A stretch of DNA of 64,000 nucleotides from Oscillatoria nigro-viridis PCC 7112 (GTDB lineage Bacteria; Cyanobacteriota; Cyanobacteriia; Cyanobacteriales; Microcoleaceae), in the NCBI RefSeq assembly GCF_000317475.1, contig NC_019729.1, positions 1,192,501 to 1,256,500 on the forward strand. Direction: 5' to 3'. Below the pieces are notes generated by a model. That model ran no database searches. It was not told the origin of the DNA and worked only from the letters and a program-made list of their open reading frames with translations. Shown in pieces: positions 45,587 through 55,484 of the stretch. The number at the start of each line of letters is the position of its first letter. The first letter of the stretch is position 1. The translations under genes and the position numbers were made by a program.

Positions 45587-46198
45587 ATGTTACTTTTAGA
45601 TCCAAAAACTCTCGAACCTGCTACCGAACAGCGCATTATTTTATATGATGTGAGTTGGGAGCAATACGAGCAACTTTCTGATATGTTTGTCGATGAATTC
45701 CCCAGGATGATCTACTTGGAAGGAACGTTAGAAATTATTATGACGAATTCGCCAGAACATGAAAGGCTTAAAACAATTATTGCCCGGTTGATAGAAACCT
45801 ATGCAGTTGAAAGGCTAATTAATCTCAACGGTTACGGAAGTGCTACATTTCGCCGCGAAGCTGTGAGACGGGGTGCCGAACCGGATGAGTGTTACTGCTT
45901 GGGTTCACTTGCAGAAATCCCTGATATTGCGATCGAAATTGCTCTAACTGGCGGTGGAGTTGACAAACTAGAAGTGTATCGCGGTTTGCAAGTTCCTGAA
46001 GTCTGGTTTTGGGCTAACGATCAATTTTCTATTTACCACTTGCAGGAGTCTGGTTATGAGTTAATTTCGAGCAGTGAATTTTTGCCTGAGTTAGACTTTT
46101 CTGTATTGAGTCAATATGTAGGATATGTTAACCAAACAGAAGCTGTTATTGCTTATAGAACAGTTTTGCAAACAGCTACAGGAATGTCAAATCCATAG
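45587..46198 (+). CDS. Uma2-family (DUF820) restriction-endonuclease-fold protein
   Basis: The 203-residue protein has the PD-(D/E)xK-like core of Uma2: YLEGTLEIIMTNSPEHERL, AEPDECYCLGSLAEIPDIAI, EIALTGGGVDKLEVYRGLQV and PEVWFWANDQFSIYHL. These proteins are present in tens of copies in cyanobacterial genomes, and their target and role are unknown. A truncated miniature element overlaps its stop codon by two bases. Confidence 0.88.
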   Translation: MLLLDPKTLEPATEQRIILYDVSWEQYEQLSDMFVDEFPRMIYLEGTLEIIMTNSPEHERLKTIIARLIETYAVERLINLNGYGSATFRREAVRRGAEPDECYCLGSLAEIPDIAIEIALTGGGVDKLEVYRGLQVPEVWFWANDQFSIYHLQESGYELISSSEFLPELDFSVLSQYVGYVNQTEAVIAYRTVLQTATGMSNP

Positions 46199-46292
46199 AC
46201 ATCTCCAGAAAAGCCAGTATTGAAAGGCTTTCCGGGCTGTTCCACAATAAAAAAAAAGCCCGTGAAGCGTAGCTATCCCGCTCTTAATCGCA
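46197..46292. repeat. Truncated miniature element and dispersed repeat
   Basis: Starts TAGACATCTCCAGAAAAGC, the inverted form of the right end of the element at 25415-25485, and retains TGTTCCACAATAA. The far terminal repeat is missing. CGTGAAGC...CCCGCTCTTAATCGC at 46262-46292 recurs at 17043-17072. Confidence 0.65.
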
Positions 46293-46333
46293 GTTTACAA
46301 AAAAAACTACAATAAAATCTACAATAAAATTCT

Positions 46334-46813
46334 ATGCAGCCGATCGCACTTTCCCACTCTCAAATTTTATCCATCCGCACCCACGCCGAAAGCGCTTATC
46401 CTGAAGAATGCTGCGGTTTGTTGCTCGGTCGAGTTACTGGCGATGTTAAAACTTTAGTGGAAGTTTGGCCGACTGAAAATGCTTGGAGTGCGGAAGCTGA
46501 AGAGAATTGGCCCGAACAAAAAGGATTGACAGAAAGACGCAGATATGCTATCAAGCCCGAAGATATGTTGCGGGCGATGAAACACGGGCGCGATCGCACT
46601 CTGGATATTATCGGTATATATCATTCTCACACGGATTGTCCTGCTGTGCCCTCAGAGTGCGATCGGACATTGGCCTGGGCCGAATACTCTTATATTATTG
46701 TGTCCGTCCGACAAGGCTGTTGGGAAGACCTCCGCAGTTGGAGTCTTGACGGAGAGGGGAACTTTCAAGCAGAGGAAATTCGCCTAGTTGAACCGACTGA
46801 GATTAAGAAATAA
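46334..46813 (+). CDS. JAMM/MPN+ metallopeptidase (M67 family)
   Basis: The 159-residue protein has the JAMM zinc site: upstream Glu in AYPEECCGLLLGR and the core IGIYHSHTDCPAVPSECDRT (His-x-His-x10-Asp with Ser). M67 enzymes remove ubiquitin-like tails or release sulfur-carrier adducts. It is 79 nt upstream of a ThiF-type activating enzyme. That pairing resembles bacterial ubiquitin-like/sulfur-carrier systems such as Mec with MoeB/ThiF. Confidence 0.9.
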   Translation: MQPIALSHSQILSIRTHAESAYPEECCGLLLGRVTGDVKTLVEVWPTENAWSAEAEENWPEQKGLTERRRYAIKPEDMLRAMKHGRDRTLDIIGIYHSHTDCPAVPSECDRTLAWAEYSYIIVSVRQGCWEDLRSWSLDGEGNFQAEEIRLVEPTEIKK

Positions 46814-46892
46814 TTAGTAAAAATAACAAACACGTAAAAATGCGAAAGATTCAGATAGGATGTAATTCAAAATCTGCGCTACACACAATATC

Positions 46893-48065
46893 ATGCTAAA
46901 TCCTAATCTGGAGGAGATCCAGCTCAACAAACAAGAATACGAACGCTACTCTCGCCACCTGATCCTCCCAGAAGTTGGATTGGAAGGGCAGAAGCGTCTC
47001 AAAGCTGCCAGCGTGCTCTGCATCGGTACGGGAGGCCTCGGTTCGCCGCTGCTGCTGTATTTAGCAGCCGCCGGTGTTGGCCGCATTGGCATTGTAGACT
47101 TTGATGTTGTAGACCATTCTAATTTGCAGCGGCAAGTAATTCACGGCACTTCTTGGGTGGGGAAACCGAAGATTGAGTCCGCTAAAAATCGGATTTTAGA
47201 AATTAATCCTTTTTGTCAAGTTGATTTGTACGAGACTCGCGTTAGTTCGGAAAATGCGATCGAGATTGCCACTCCTTACGATATCATCATCGACGGTACG
47301 GACAACTTCCCGACTCGCTATTTGATGAACGACGTTTGCGTGCTTTTAAACAAGCCCAACGTCTACGGTTCCATCTTCCGATTTGAAGGGCAAGCAACAG
47401 TTTTCAACTACGAAGGCGGCCCGAATTACCGCGATTTGTACCCGGAACCCCCGCCTCCCGGGATGGTTCCTTCTTGTGCCGAAGGCGGCGTTTTAGGCGT
47501 TTTGTGCGGAGTTGTCGGTTCTATCCAAGCAACGGAAGCTATCAAGATTATCTTAGGTCAGGGCACTACTTTGAGCGGCAGATTGTTGCTTTACAATGCC
47601 TTAGATATGACGTTCCGGCAATTGAAACTGCGGCCTAATCCAGTGCGTCCGGTAATTGAAAAGTTAATCGATTACGAACAATTCTGCGGCATTCCTCAAG
47701 CAAAAGATAAGGAAGCACAAGATCAAAAGAAAATCCCTGAGATGACTGTCACGGAACTTAAGGAGTTAATCGACAGCGGTGCGAAGGATTTTGTATTGTT
47801 GGATGTTCGCAATCCCAACGAGTATCAAATTTGTCAAATTCCTGGGTCGGTTTTGGTTCCTTTGCCGGATATCGAACACGGCGCAGGTGTCGCTAAGGTC
47901 AAGGAATTGTTGAACGGCCACCGCTTGATTGCACACTGCAAAATGGGCGGACGTTCTGCCAAGGCTTTGGGGATTTTGAAGGAAGCTGGAATTGAGGGGA
48001 TTAATGTTAAGGGCGGAATTACTGCTTGGAGTCAAGAAGTAGACCCGTCTGTACCTCAATATTAA
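46893..48065 (+). CDS. moeB: ThiF/MoeB-type adenylyltransferase with C-terminal rhodanese
   Basis: In the 390-residue protein the E1-like domain (1-260) has YSRHLILPEVGLEGQKRLKA, the ATP-binding CIGTGGLGSPLLLYLAAAGV and VDFDVVDHSNLQRQVIHGTS, plus IIIDGTDNFPTRYLMND. The rhodanese domain (about 285-390) has active Cys in HCKMGGRSAKALGIL. It activates the C-terminal glycine of MoaD- or ThiS-like sulfur carriers. The rhodanese can supply persulfide sulfur, as in MOCS3-type proteins. Which carrier it serves is not shown. Confidence 0.92.
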   Translation: MLNPNLEEIQLNKQEYERYSRHLILPEVGLEGQKRLKAASVLCIGTGGLGSPLLLYLAAAGVGRIGIVDFDVVDHSNLQRQVIHGTSWVGKPKIESAKNRILEINPFCQVDLYETRVSSENAIEIATPYDIIIDGTDNFPTRYLMNDVCVLLNKPNVYGSIFRFEGQATVFNYEGGPNYRDLYPEPPPPGMVPSCAEGGVLGVLCGVVGSIQATEAIKIILGQGTTLSGRLLLYNALDMTFRQLKLRPNPVRPVIEKLIDYEQFCGIPQAKDKEAQDQKKIPEMTVTELKELIDSGAKDFVLLDVRNPNEYQICQIPGSVLVPLPDIEHGAGVAKVKELLNGHRLIAHCKMGGRSAKALGILKEAGIEGINVKGGITAWSQEVDPSVPQY

Positions 48066-48124
48066 GTAGCAAAGCAGGACACGGCATCGTGCCTTTCGTC
48101 GTGTCCATTTAAGCCGAAAGCCCG

Positions 48125-48234
48125 CCAGGGACTGAAGTCCCTGGCTAATAGCGAAAGTCCTCGCTATGAGGACTAATGAGTTCTTCAGTCCTCTAAAGAG
48201 GACTTTCGCTTTGAGGCAGGGGTTTTAACCCCTG
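48125..48234. repeat. Multi-hairpin palindromic repeat
   Basis: CCAGGGACTGAAGTCCCTGG, then AGTCCTCGCTATGAGGACT, then AGTCCTCTAAAGAGGACT and CAGGGGTTTTAACCCCTG. Same architecture as the element at 19651-19673 plus 21041-21134. It lies between the convergent moeB-like and alaS genes. Confidence 0.8.
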
Positions 48235-48302
48235 TCGGACTGCGGGGTTGACGTGTTTGTTGACACTAATGCACGGCATCGTTTCCCTACAAAAAACCCA
48301 GA

Positions 48303-50963
48303 CTAACCCAACCCTTCAACTAACAGATTGCGAGCACTTTCCAACGCTTCCTGCAACTTACTTGCATCGCGTCCCCCAGCTTGGGCCAAATTCGGTCGCC
48401 CGCCGCCTTTTCCGCCGCAAATTTGAGCAATTCCCCCGATAAACTTGCCAGCTTGCAATCCTTTCTTATTGACTTGGGGACTAAAAGCTGCCACCAAACT
48501 TACCTTATCAGGTTCAGGAATTGATGCCAAAACAACCGCAGCACTTCCTAATTTTTGCTGCAATCTTTCCGCCGCAGTTTTCAGCGCTTCTGCATCCACA
48601 TCTCCCAATTGAGCTACAATGATTTTGAATTCGCCGAGATCCTCAGCCGCACTCAACAACTGGTCGGATTTTGCGATCGCCAATTCCGACTTCAAAGCAG
48701 CCAAATGTTTCTGAGTATCCTTCAACTCATTCTGCAAATTGGTAATCCGGTTCGGCAATTCTTCAGGCTTCGCCTTAAATCGATCGCCCAAATCGCGCAC
48801 CACCTTGTCCCGCACGTTCAAATAGTCCAAAACAGCTTGTCCCGAAACCGCTTCAATCCGGCGAGTTCCCGCCGCTACCCCCGCTTCGGAAACAATCTTA
48901 AACAGCCCGATTTCTGCGGTATTGCTGACGTGAGTCCCGCCGCACAATTCCATCGAAACGCCGGGAAAATCGATCACCCGCACTACGTCGCCGTACTTCT
49001 CGCCAAACATCGCAGTCGCGCCTTTTTCTCTCGCTTGGGCGATCGGCATTTCTGCAACTACCGCAGCGTGGGCCTCAGCAATCCAACTATTAACTAAATC
49101 CTCAATTTTCTGCAACTCTTCTGCTGTGACAGCGCGCGGAGAATTGAAATCAAACCGCAATCTTTCTGACGTTACCAGCGAACCAGCTTGCGAAATCGAA
49201 TCGTCCACAATTTTTCGCAAAGCTGATTGTAATAAGTGAGTTGCTGTGTGGTTGGCCTGAATTCGGCGGCGACCGCTATTGTCAATTTTCGCAGTAATAC
49301 TATCGCCAACTCTCAGCGTTCCCCGTTCCACAAAGCCGAAATGCACGAAGAAATCCGATTCCTTCTTCACATCATCAACTCTTACCAACAAACCCTCTCC
49401 ATTCTCTCCCTGAATGCTGCCGTTCAAATAACCTTTATCCCCTATTTGTCCGCCGGATTCAGCATAAAATGGCGTTTGGTTCAACACAACTTGTACCTCA
49501 GTGCCTGCGGCTGCTTCCTCCACAGATTTGCCGTCAACCAAAATAACTTCCACCTCAGCTAAACTCGACAATTCAGCATAACCGACAAACTCAGTTCCTT
49601 GGATTGTTTCAGCCAACTTATCCAAAGAACCCTGCACCGTCAAATCGATTGTTTGGCGAGCATCTTTAGCGCGAGTTTGCTGTTCCTTCATCGCCGCTTC
49701 AAAGCCGTCCAAATCCACAGTTATTCCCTGTTCCTCAGCAATTTCTTGAGTCAGTTCTAAGGGAAAACCGTAGGTATCGTAAAGAGTGAAAGCATCTTGA
49801 CCGCTGATTTGTTGGTTTGCTTGCTGTTTTGTGCGATCGACAATTTCCTCCAGCAGCTTCTCTCCGCGTTCCAAAGTCTTGAGAAACTGCGCTTCTTCCC
49901 TTGCCAATTCCGCCTTAATTTGAGATTCCCGCTGCCGCACGTTCGGATAAGCAGCTTCCGAAAGGGCGATCGCACTTTCAGCCACCCGCACCGTAAATTC
50001 CCCCTGAATTCCAATCAGTCGTCCGTGGCGCACCACCCGGCGAATCAACCGGCGCAAAATGTAACCCCGACCAACATTCGACGCGCGAATTTCGTCCGCA
50101 ATCATGTGCACCACAGCCCGAATGTGGTCGCCAATTACTTTCAGCGAAACCTTGACTTTTTCATCGCTATTGTGGTAATCAATCCCGGCAATTTCTGCCG
50201 CTGATTGAACGATCGGAAAAATCAAATCTGTTTCGTAATTGTTGGGTACTTTCTGGAGGATTTGTGCCATCCGTTCCAGTCCCATGCCAGTATCAATATT
50301 TTGATTTTTCAGCGGTGTTAAATTGCCCTCTGCATCTTTATTGTACTGCATGAAAACCAGGTTGTAGAATTCAATAAACCTGCTATCATCTTCGAGGTCA
50401 ATATTGTCGCCTCTTTCTGGGTGGAAATCGTAGTAAATCTCCGAACACGGGCCGCAGGGGCCAGTCGGGCCGGATTCCCAGAAATTGTCATCTTCTCCCA
50501 TGCGCTGAATCCGATCGCCCGGAATGCCAATTTCATCGCGCCAAATCGCAAAAGCTTCGTCATCATCTCGGAAAACGCTAACAACTAAATTGGATGCTGG
50601 TAAGCCGAAAACTTCCGTGGAAAGTTCCCACGCCCAGGCGATCGCCTGTTTCTTGAAATAATCCCCGAAACTGAAGTTGCCCAACATTTCAAAAAACGTG
50701 TGGTGGCGGGCGGTGCGGCCGACGTTTTCGATGTCGTTGGTGCGGATGCACTTTTGAGAAGTGGTGGCGCGCGGTGATTCGGCGGCGCGCTGTCCGAGAA
50801 AAATCGGCTTGAATTGCAGCATTCCGGCGATCGTCAGCAACACAGTCGGATCTTCCGGCACCAAAGAAGCGCTAGGCAAGATTTTATGTCCCCGCTGGGC
50901 ATAAAACTGAAGAAACGTTTCGCGGATTTGACTGCCACTGAGAAACTTAGGAGAAATAGACAT
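48303..50963 (-). CDS. alaS: Alanyl-tRNA synthetase
   Basis: An 886-residue class II synthetase if started at ATG 50963 ([20 protein letters not shown]); an upstream in-frame ATG at 51023 adds 20 hydrophobic residues not found in AlaS. It has the catalytic core ([48 protein letters not shown]), an editing domain with [11 protein letters not shown] and [20 protein letters not shown], a coiled coil, and the C-Ala/DHHA1 domain ending [12 protein letters not shown]. Full length and intact. Confidence 0.97.
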   Translation of the reverse strand: MSISPKFLSGSQIRETFLQFYAQRGHKILPSASLVPEDPTVLLTIAGMLQFKPIFLGQRAAESPRATTSQKCIRTNDIENVGRTARHHTFFEMLGNFSFGDYFKKQAIAWAWELSTEVFGLPASNLVVSVFRDDDEAFAIWRDEIGIPGDRIQRMGEDDNFWESGPTGPCGPCSEIYYDFHPERGDNIDLEDDSRFIEFYNLVFMQYNKDAEGNLTPLKNQNIDTGMGLERMAQILQKVPNNYETDLIFPIVQSAAEIAGIDYHNSDEKVKVSLKVIGDHIRAVVHMIADEIRASNVGRGYILRRLIRRVVRHGRLIGIQGEFTVRVAESAIALSEAAYPNVRQRESQIKAELAREEAQFLKTLERGEKLLEEIVDRTKQQANQQISGQDAFTLYDTYGFPLELTQEIAEEQGITVDLDGFEAAMKEQQTRAKDARQTIDLTVQGSLDKLAETIQGTEFVGYAELSSLAEVEVILVDGKSVEEAAAGTEVQVVLNQTPFYAESGGQIGDKGYLNGSIQGENGEGLLVRVDDVKKESDFFVHFGFVERGTLRVGDSITAKIDNSGRRRIQANHTATHLLQSALRKIVDDSISQAGSLVTSERLRFDFNSPRAVTAEELQKIEDLVNSWIAEAHAAVVAEMPIAQAREKGATAMFGEKYGDVVRVIDFPGVSMELCGGTHVSNTAEIGLFKIVSEAGVAAGTRRIEAVSGQAVLDYLNVRDKVVRDLGDRFKAKPEELPNRITNLQNELKDTQKHLAALKSELAIAKSDQLLSAAEDLGEFKIIVAQLGDVDAEALKTAAERLQQKLGSAAVVLASIPEPDKVSLVAAFSPQVNKKGLQAGKFIGGIAQICGGKGGGRPNLAQAGGRDASKLQEALESARNLLVEGLG

Positions 50964-51032
50964 GACAAGAACTGTTAAGTATGTAAAGATGTAGCAACAA
51001 TAGAATTTATAGGACTTTTGCACGGGTGTCCA

Positions 51033-51100
51033 GAAACCGGGTTTTCAAACCAAAATACACGGGCTGTAAATCCTCAATCTCGGTGAAAAAACCCGGTTTC
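51033..51100. repeat. GAAACCGGGTTTT inverted repeat
   Basis: GAAACCGGGTTTT at 51033-51045 and AAAACCCGGTTTC at 51088-51100, 42 nt apart. Same motif family as 15061-15093. It lies upstream of alaS. Confidence 0.65.
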
Positions 51101-52146
51101 TTTGTGGGCGAGTGCGTGAGTGCTAACTTACATCTATTTGGATATTCTTATCATTATACTTAGTAATGTAAAGACCTATCAAGTTTTGCAAATGGTGCTT
51201 TACTCCTGGGAAAGCTCGTGCTAACTTAATAATAGACACCGGGACAGGAAGAGAAAGGAGGTCGCTATATTTAGAAACAAAGTTCGAGGATATAGACATG
51301 GTGTCTCCGGTCTAGATTCCCAGGCGCAGCAGAAATTAACCGAACACAACTTGGAATAGTGGCGAACTGCCGATGGAGCAGTCAAGCCAAACCGCAGTCG
51401 AGTCAGACTTAGTTGTCGTTGCGGATTAAAAGTAAAGCTGCACAAGTTGTAAACCCTAGTAAGTAACAGTTCTCCACCGGAAACACATTTCGTTTGTTAG
51501 AAAAAACAAAGCTCTCATATTATTGGGTCTGGTCGCTGTCGATCGGGCCCTATGAATTTTTATAGGGCGATCCGAGGAGGAGACGGTTCGAGAGGGAGAT
51601 TGGGGGAGAGTTCGACTGTATAAGTGCTTTCTGGTGACAAGCAACTTCCCTGCAAGCCGATCGGCGAGCGATCTGTGCAGCTTTTGAATTATATATTATA
51701 TATAAGGGGACGCGGATCGCGCCCGCCCGCTTTTTGCCGGGAGTCAAACGCTGTGGTATGAGGCACTGTCAAGATGCGATATCATTGAGGATGTCAGTCA
51801 AGACATTAAAACCCACCGGCTGTATAGCAGTCTAAGCTTCTGTGAGCTTACTGCAAGGCAAGGATAGCAAACCGCCATTTTTGGTGACAAGACCTGGCTC
51901 AAGAATTTGAATCTCAGGATATTTAGAGTCAAAAGTCTAAAAAATCCCATCCCCCACGCAGGGGTGAGACTTCAAACAAAAAAATGCGCCCCGTCAAAAA
52001 AGCTAGTGCCACCGACAACTGCAGTAAATCACAGTAAAACGCGCCGGCACGTCTTTTGGGCCTAATTAAAATGCTCGACAGGCGGTTTAACAAAAAATCT
52101 AGCACAGTTCTTAAACTCACAATCTCCAAAGATTCCAGGTAAAAGT
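51101..52146. other. One-kilobase region without a recognisable gene
   Basis: No frame on either strand looks like a protein. Possible RNA structure lies at 51234-51306. A hairpin CCCTAT-gaattttt-ATAGGG lies at 51549-51568. An AT tract (ATTATATATTATATATAA) near 51690-51706 precedes GC-rich sequence. The 3' part should contain the promoter and leader of the operon starting at 52147. Confidence 0.5.
51234..51306 (+). ncRNA. Candidate structured RNA (speculative)
   Basis: Outer stem AGACACC/GGTGTCT encloses inner stem CTATAT/ATATAG, with purine-rich AGGAAGAGAAAGGAGG between the left arms. TAATAAT just upstream could be a -10 box. No known RNA family is recognised. The strand is unknown; plus is assumed. 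Confidence 0.25.
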
Positions 52147-52755
52147 ATGGCCGAAATAACTAAAGAAGAAATGCGCGAACGGCTGGGAAATATAGACCAG
52201 ATCCGAGATATAATTTTCGGAGCGCAGCTTAGAGAATACGACAATCGCTTCGATAAAATAGATTCCGACTTGTCGATGATGCAGCAAGATATGCAAACTC
52301 GCATCGAACAAGTAAAAACAGTTCTTTCAGGAGAAATGAGGGCTGCCGTTGATTCGTTAGAAAAGAAAGTTAAATCGCTCACCTCAAACACCCAAGAAGA
52401 AAGCGCAGACATCCGTCAGCAAGTCGATCGCATTAACCGCAAATTCTCCAGCAGCATTGAAGCCCTCGACGAGGCTGTAGACAATCAAACCCGTTCGCTT
52501 CGCGACGAACTCTCCCAAACCAGAGAGCGACTATCTGAAGAAACCCGCACTTTGAAAACACAGGTTTTTGAAGAGCTCGACCGTCGCTTTTCCATGCTCA
52601 GAGATGTTAAAGTTTCTAGAGACGACATGGCAGAAATTCTGTTTGAACTCGGCATGAGGCTCAAAGGAACAGAATTTGTACCCGAACTTAAAGGCGTTGC
52701 GGATAATAAGTTAAATACCGAATTTCTCTTGCCGGAGCGCCACCATAACGGATAA
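52147..52755 (+). CDS. Coiled-coil protein, first gene of the GTPase/OmpA operon
   Basis: The 202-residue soluble protein is almost entirely helical: IRDIIFGAQLREYDNRFDKI, a long heptad region (about 30-165, SLEKKVKSLTSNTQEESADI) and a short C-terminal part (DDMAEILFELGMRLKGTEFV). No catalytic motif is seen. It lies 6 nt upstream of the OmpA-family gene, so the two are almost certainly co-translated, which suggests a cytoplasmic adaptor or scaffold of the same complex. Similar small proteins sit beside OmpA/GTPase genes in other cyanobacteria as far as I recall; treat that as inference. Confidence 0.75.
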   Translation: MAEITKEEMRERLGNIDQIRDIIFGAQLREYDNRFDKIDSDLSMMQQDMQTRIEQVKTVLSGEMRAAVDSLEKKVKSLTSNTQEESADIRQQVDRINRKFSSSIEALDEAVDNQTRSLRDELSQTRERLSEETRTLKTQVFEELDRRFSMLRDVKVSRDDMAEILFELGMRLKGTEFVPELKGVADNKLNTEFLLPERHHNG

Positions 52756-52761
52756 TAACGC

Positions 52762-55482
52762 ATGGCTTTACCGAAAGAAAATCCGCCTGACGAAAATGAG
52801 TTAGAGGGTTTTGTTTCTCAACCTGACGAGTCTGCTGCCGATGCAGCAACCCAGCTAGAACCCTTGCTGAATCTGTTAGCAGATCTCAAAATTTTTGCTG
52901 GTTCCAACCAGCAAAATGCAGAGCCAGAAGATGACAGCAGCGGCAAAAATAATCAAGCTGGGGCCCTCGGCGGGTTGATGGATTTGTTAGGTATTTCTGA
53001 GCAAGCGCCAGAGGAAGTTACAGCGAGTGTACCCGAAACTGGATCTCGCCAACCGGAGTCTGGCGATTCCCCGCCTGTGGCAGACGAGTTCAAAAGTTTG
53101 CTATTTGCTACTCACAAACTCAACACTTCAGAACTAGAAAAAGACTATTCCTCAGCTAAAACTATAGATGTTTCCGCGATCGCCCAGCCGGATTTGGAGG
53201 AGGGATCGAAGCCTGTTGAAGAATTGTCTAACTTGACAATGAAAGATTCTCTACAGTACGTACAGGCTCAAAAATCCCACGGGATCGATCGGCATTTACA
53301 GGATCTTTCCGCTTCCGAAACCGAGTCAAAACCCTCGGAAATTCCCCATAACCCCATAGTTTCCACAGTCTCAGAGCCACCAGAAACTGCATATTTAGAT
53401 CCGGTGGTTGCTTCTTCGCTTCAATCGATACCAAACTTGGTAGAACAGCCGACAACGATATCGCAGCCAGCAGAAATATTAGGTCAAATTAAACAGGATT
53501 TAAATGAAGCCGACAGCGCGATGGAAACGCTGCAAAATCTGATTTTCGGCTCAAAAATATCAGATATCGAGCAAGTCAAAAATCTGCTGGCAGAAAACGA
53601 CTTGCCGGGGGTGCGCCACCTGATGGCAAAAATCGACGATAAATTAGGAAAATTGGAGCACCAAATCTACGATCCCCAAGAGTTGATTGAGTTGATGTTG
53701 CCTTGGATCGCAGAAATTCTCAGCCGCAAAGTGGCAGATTCCAGGGAAGAAGTTGTCAAGGCGATCGTGCCGATTATTGACGAAGTGATTAGGGCAAAAA
53801 CTCAGGAAAACAAGTCGGCAATGAGTGCGGCAATAGCTGAGCTGCTTCCCGACGCACTTGCTCAACAAATAGTGAATTCGCCAGCGGATATTGCTAAGGC
53901 GATCGCCCCAGAAATCGGTTTGGCAATTAAAGAGCAAATTCGCCTCGACCAAGAGTCGATCGCTCAAGCCCTCGCCCCGGAAATGGGCAAAGCGATTACA
54001 GCCCAAATAAAACTCGAACGCGACTCTATGGTGGATGCCCTCTATCCCGTAATTGGCAGTACAATTTCCCGATACATGGCAGAAGCTATCAAGACAATCA
54101 ATGAAAAAGTGTCAAATGCCATCAGCGTCGAAGGATTCCAGAGAAAAATTCGCTCCAAAGTACAAGGAGTCTCCGAAGCTGAATTAATCCTCAAAGAATC
54201 AGTACCCTTTACCGTCCAAGCAGCATTCTTAATTCACAAAGCATCTGGCTTGATAATTTCCGAAGTTCAAAACTCAGAAAGTTACCAGTTAGAATCAGAA
54301 ATGGTAGCAGGAATGCTCACAGCTATTCGCAGCTTTGTTAACGAGTGCATCGTTGAACCCGGAGAAGTTTCCGAACTAAATCAAATTGAATACGGCGACT
54401 CAAAAATTATGCTAGAAGTAGCGGGATATTGCTACATGGCAGTCGTGATCAAAGGAGAACCGCCACAGTCGTTCATCAACAAACTGCGGCAAACAGTTAG
54501 TAATATCATCCTTAATTACGCTAAAGTAATTCACGAGTTTAACGGCGACTCCGGTACTATACCGGAGTCGCTGCACCCGTACATAAAAAGTTTATTCGAC
54601 CCGCTACAAACGAAAAAATCAACAAAACCCCCGATCGCCCTAGCGGCTATCAGTTTAGCCGCCCTAAGCTTAATCTTAGTACCTTGGGGGATTTATCAGT
54701 ATCGCAGCAACATTTACCGTCGCCTCGAAGCAAATGCCATCGCAGCTTTAGCATCCACTCCCGAATTAGCAGTTTACCGCTTAGATGTTGCAGTTGATGG
54801 CAAAACTTTAAAGCTAACCGGAAAGTTGCCAAATCAAGAATTGCGGGCACAAGCCGAAAAAATAGCCGCATCAACTGCACCGCAATTGCAATTAGATAAT
54901 AGAATTCTAGCTGTAGATGTCCCCCCAGATCCAGTTTTGACGGCGGCCGAGGTGCAGCGGATTACCGCTGTTTTGAATCAGAAAGAGGGCCTTTCTATTT
55001 CTACGCGGTATGGCGATCGTAAAGTGACTGTAGAGGGTACAGTTAGAGACGGTGCAGACGCACAGAAAATAGCTCAGTCCCTGAAGCAAATTCCAGGTGT
55101 TCAATCGGTGATTAGCACAGTTAAATTAGATCCGCTGAAAATTACAACCCGCATCTACTTCCAGCAAGGAACGGCAACATTAGACTCAACATACCGAGAA
55201 ACGATCGCCAGTGTCAAAAATTTCATGGATCAATATCCTCAAAAACAGATTAAGATAATTGGGCACAGCGATCGAACTGGGGAACTTGCTACAAATCAAC
55301 AGTTGTCGCTGAGGCGTGCCGCAGCAGTGCGAGATGCTTTAGTGCGGCAAGGTGCTGACCCAAAGCGCCTCCAAACGGTTGGCATCCCCCATCCTCCTGC
55401 CGACGTGGAACCCAATCAACCGCGACTTTTAAGCAGATGCGTGGTATTTGAACCAATAACTAAGACAATAAACAGAAAATAA
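52762..55482 (+). CDS. Inner-membrane protein with Longin/Roadblock-like region, BON repeats and OmpA domain
   Basis: In the 906-residue protein, residues 1-250 are acidic and disordered. Residues 330-455 hold imperfect helical repeats (EEVVKAIVPIIDEVIRAK; AQALAPEMGKAITAQIKLER). About 480-595 is a compact alpha/beta region (FTVQAAFLIHKASGLIISEV, KIMLEVAGYCYMAVVIKGEP, FINKLRQTVSNIILN) resembling a Longin or Roadblock small-GTPase-binding fold. One transmembrane helix (PPIALAAISLAALSLILVPW) spans about 624-643. The periplasmic side has two BON-like repeats (about 655-795) and a C-terminal OmpA domain (IIGHSDRTGELATNQQLSLR, RAAAVRDAL) for peptidoglycan. It is followed 2 nt later by the GTPase gene. 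Confidence 0.82.
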   Translation: MALPKENPPDENELEGFVSQPDESAADAATQLEPLLNLLADLKIFAGSNQQNAEPEDDSSGKNNQAGALGGLMDLLGISEQAPEEVTASVPETGSRQPESGDSPPVADEFKSLLFATHKLNTSELEKDYSSAKTIDVSAIAQPDLEEGSKPVEELSNLTMKDSLQYVQAQKSHGIDRHLQDLSASETESKPSEIPHNPIVSTVSEPPETAYLDPVVASSLQSIPNLVEQPTTISQPAEILGQIKQDLNEADSAMETLQNLIFGSKISDIEQVKNLLAENDLPGVRHLMAKIDDKLGKLEHQIYDPQELIELMLPWIAEILSRKVADSREEVVKAIVPIIDEVIRAKTQENKSAMSAAIAELLPDALAQQIVNSPADIAKAIAPEIGLAIKEQIRLDQESIAQALAPEMGKAITAQIKLERDSMVDALYPVIGSTISRYMAEAIKTINEKVSNAISVEGFQRKIRSKVQGVSEAELILKESVPFTVQAAFLIHKASGLIISEVQNSESYQLESEMVAGMLTAIRSFVNECIVEPGEVSELNQIEYGDSKIMLEVAGYCYMAVVIKGEPPQSFINKLRQTVSNIILNYAKVIHEFNGDSGTIPESLHPYIKSLFDPLQTKKSTKPPIALAAISLAALSLILVPWGIYQYRSNIYRRLEANAIAALASTPELAVYRLDVAVDGKTLKLTGKLPNQELRAQAEKIAASTAPQLQLDNRILAVDVPPDPVLTAAEVQRITAVLNQKEGLSISTRYGDRKVTVEGTVRDGADAQKIAQSLKQIPGVQSVISTVKLDPLKITTRIYFQQGTATLDSTYRETIASVKNFMDQYPQKQIKIIGHSDRTGELATNQQLSLRRAAAVRDALVRQGADPKRLQTVGIPHPPADVEPNQPRLLSRCVVFEPITKTINRK

Positions 55483-55484
55483 TT

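Noticed and set aside
48303-49562. Plus-strand ORFs opposite alaS
   Set aside because: They are shadows of the intact alanyl-tRNA synthetase frame on the minus strand.
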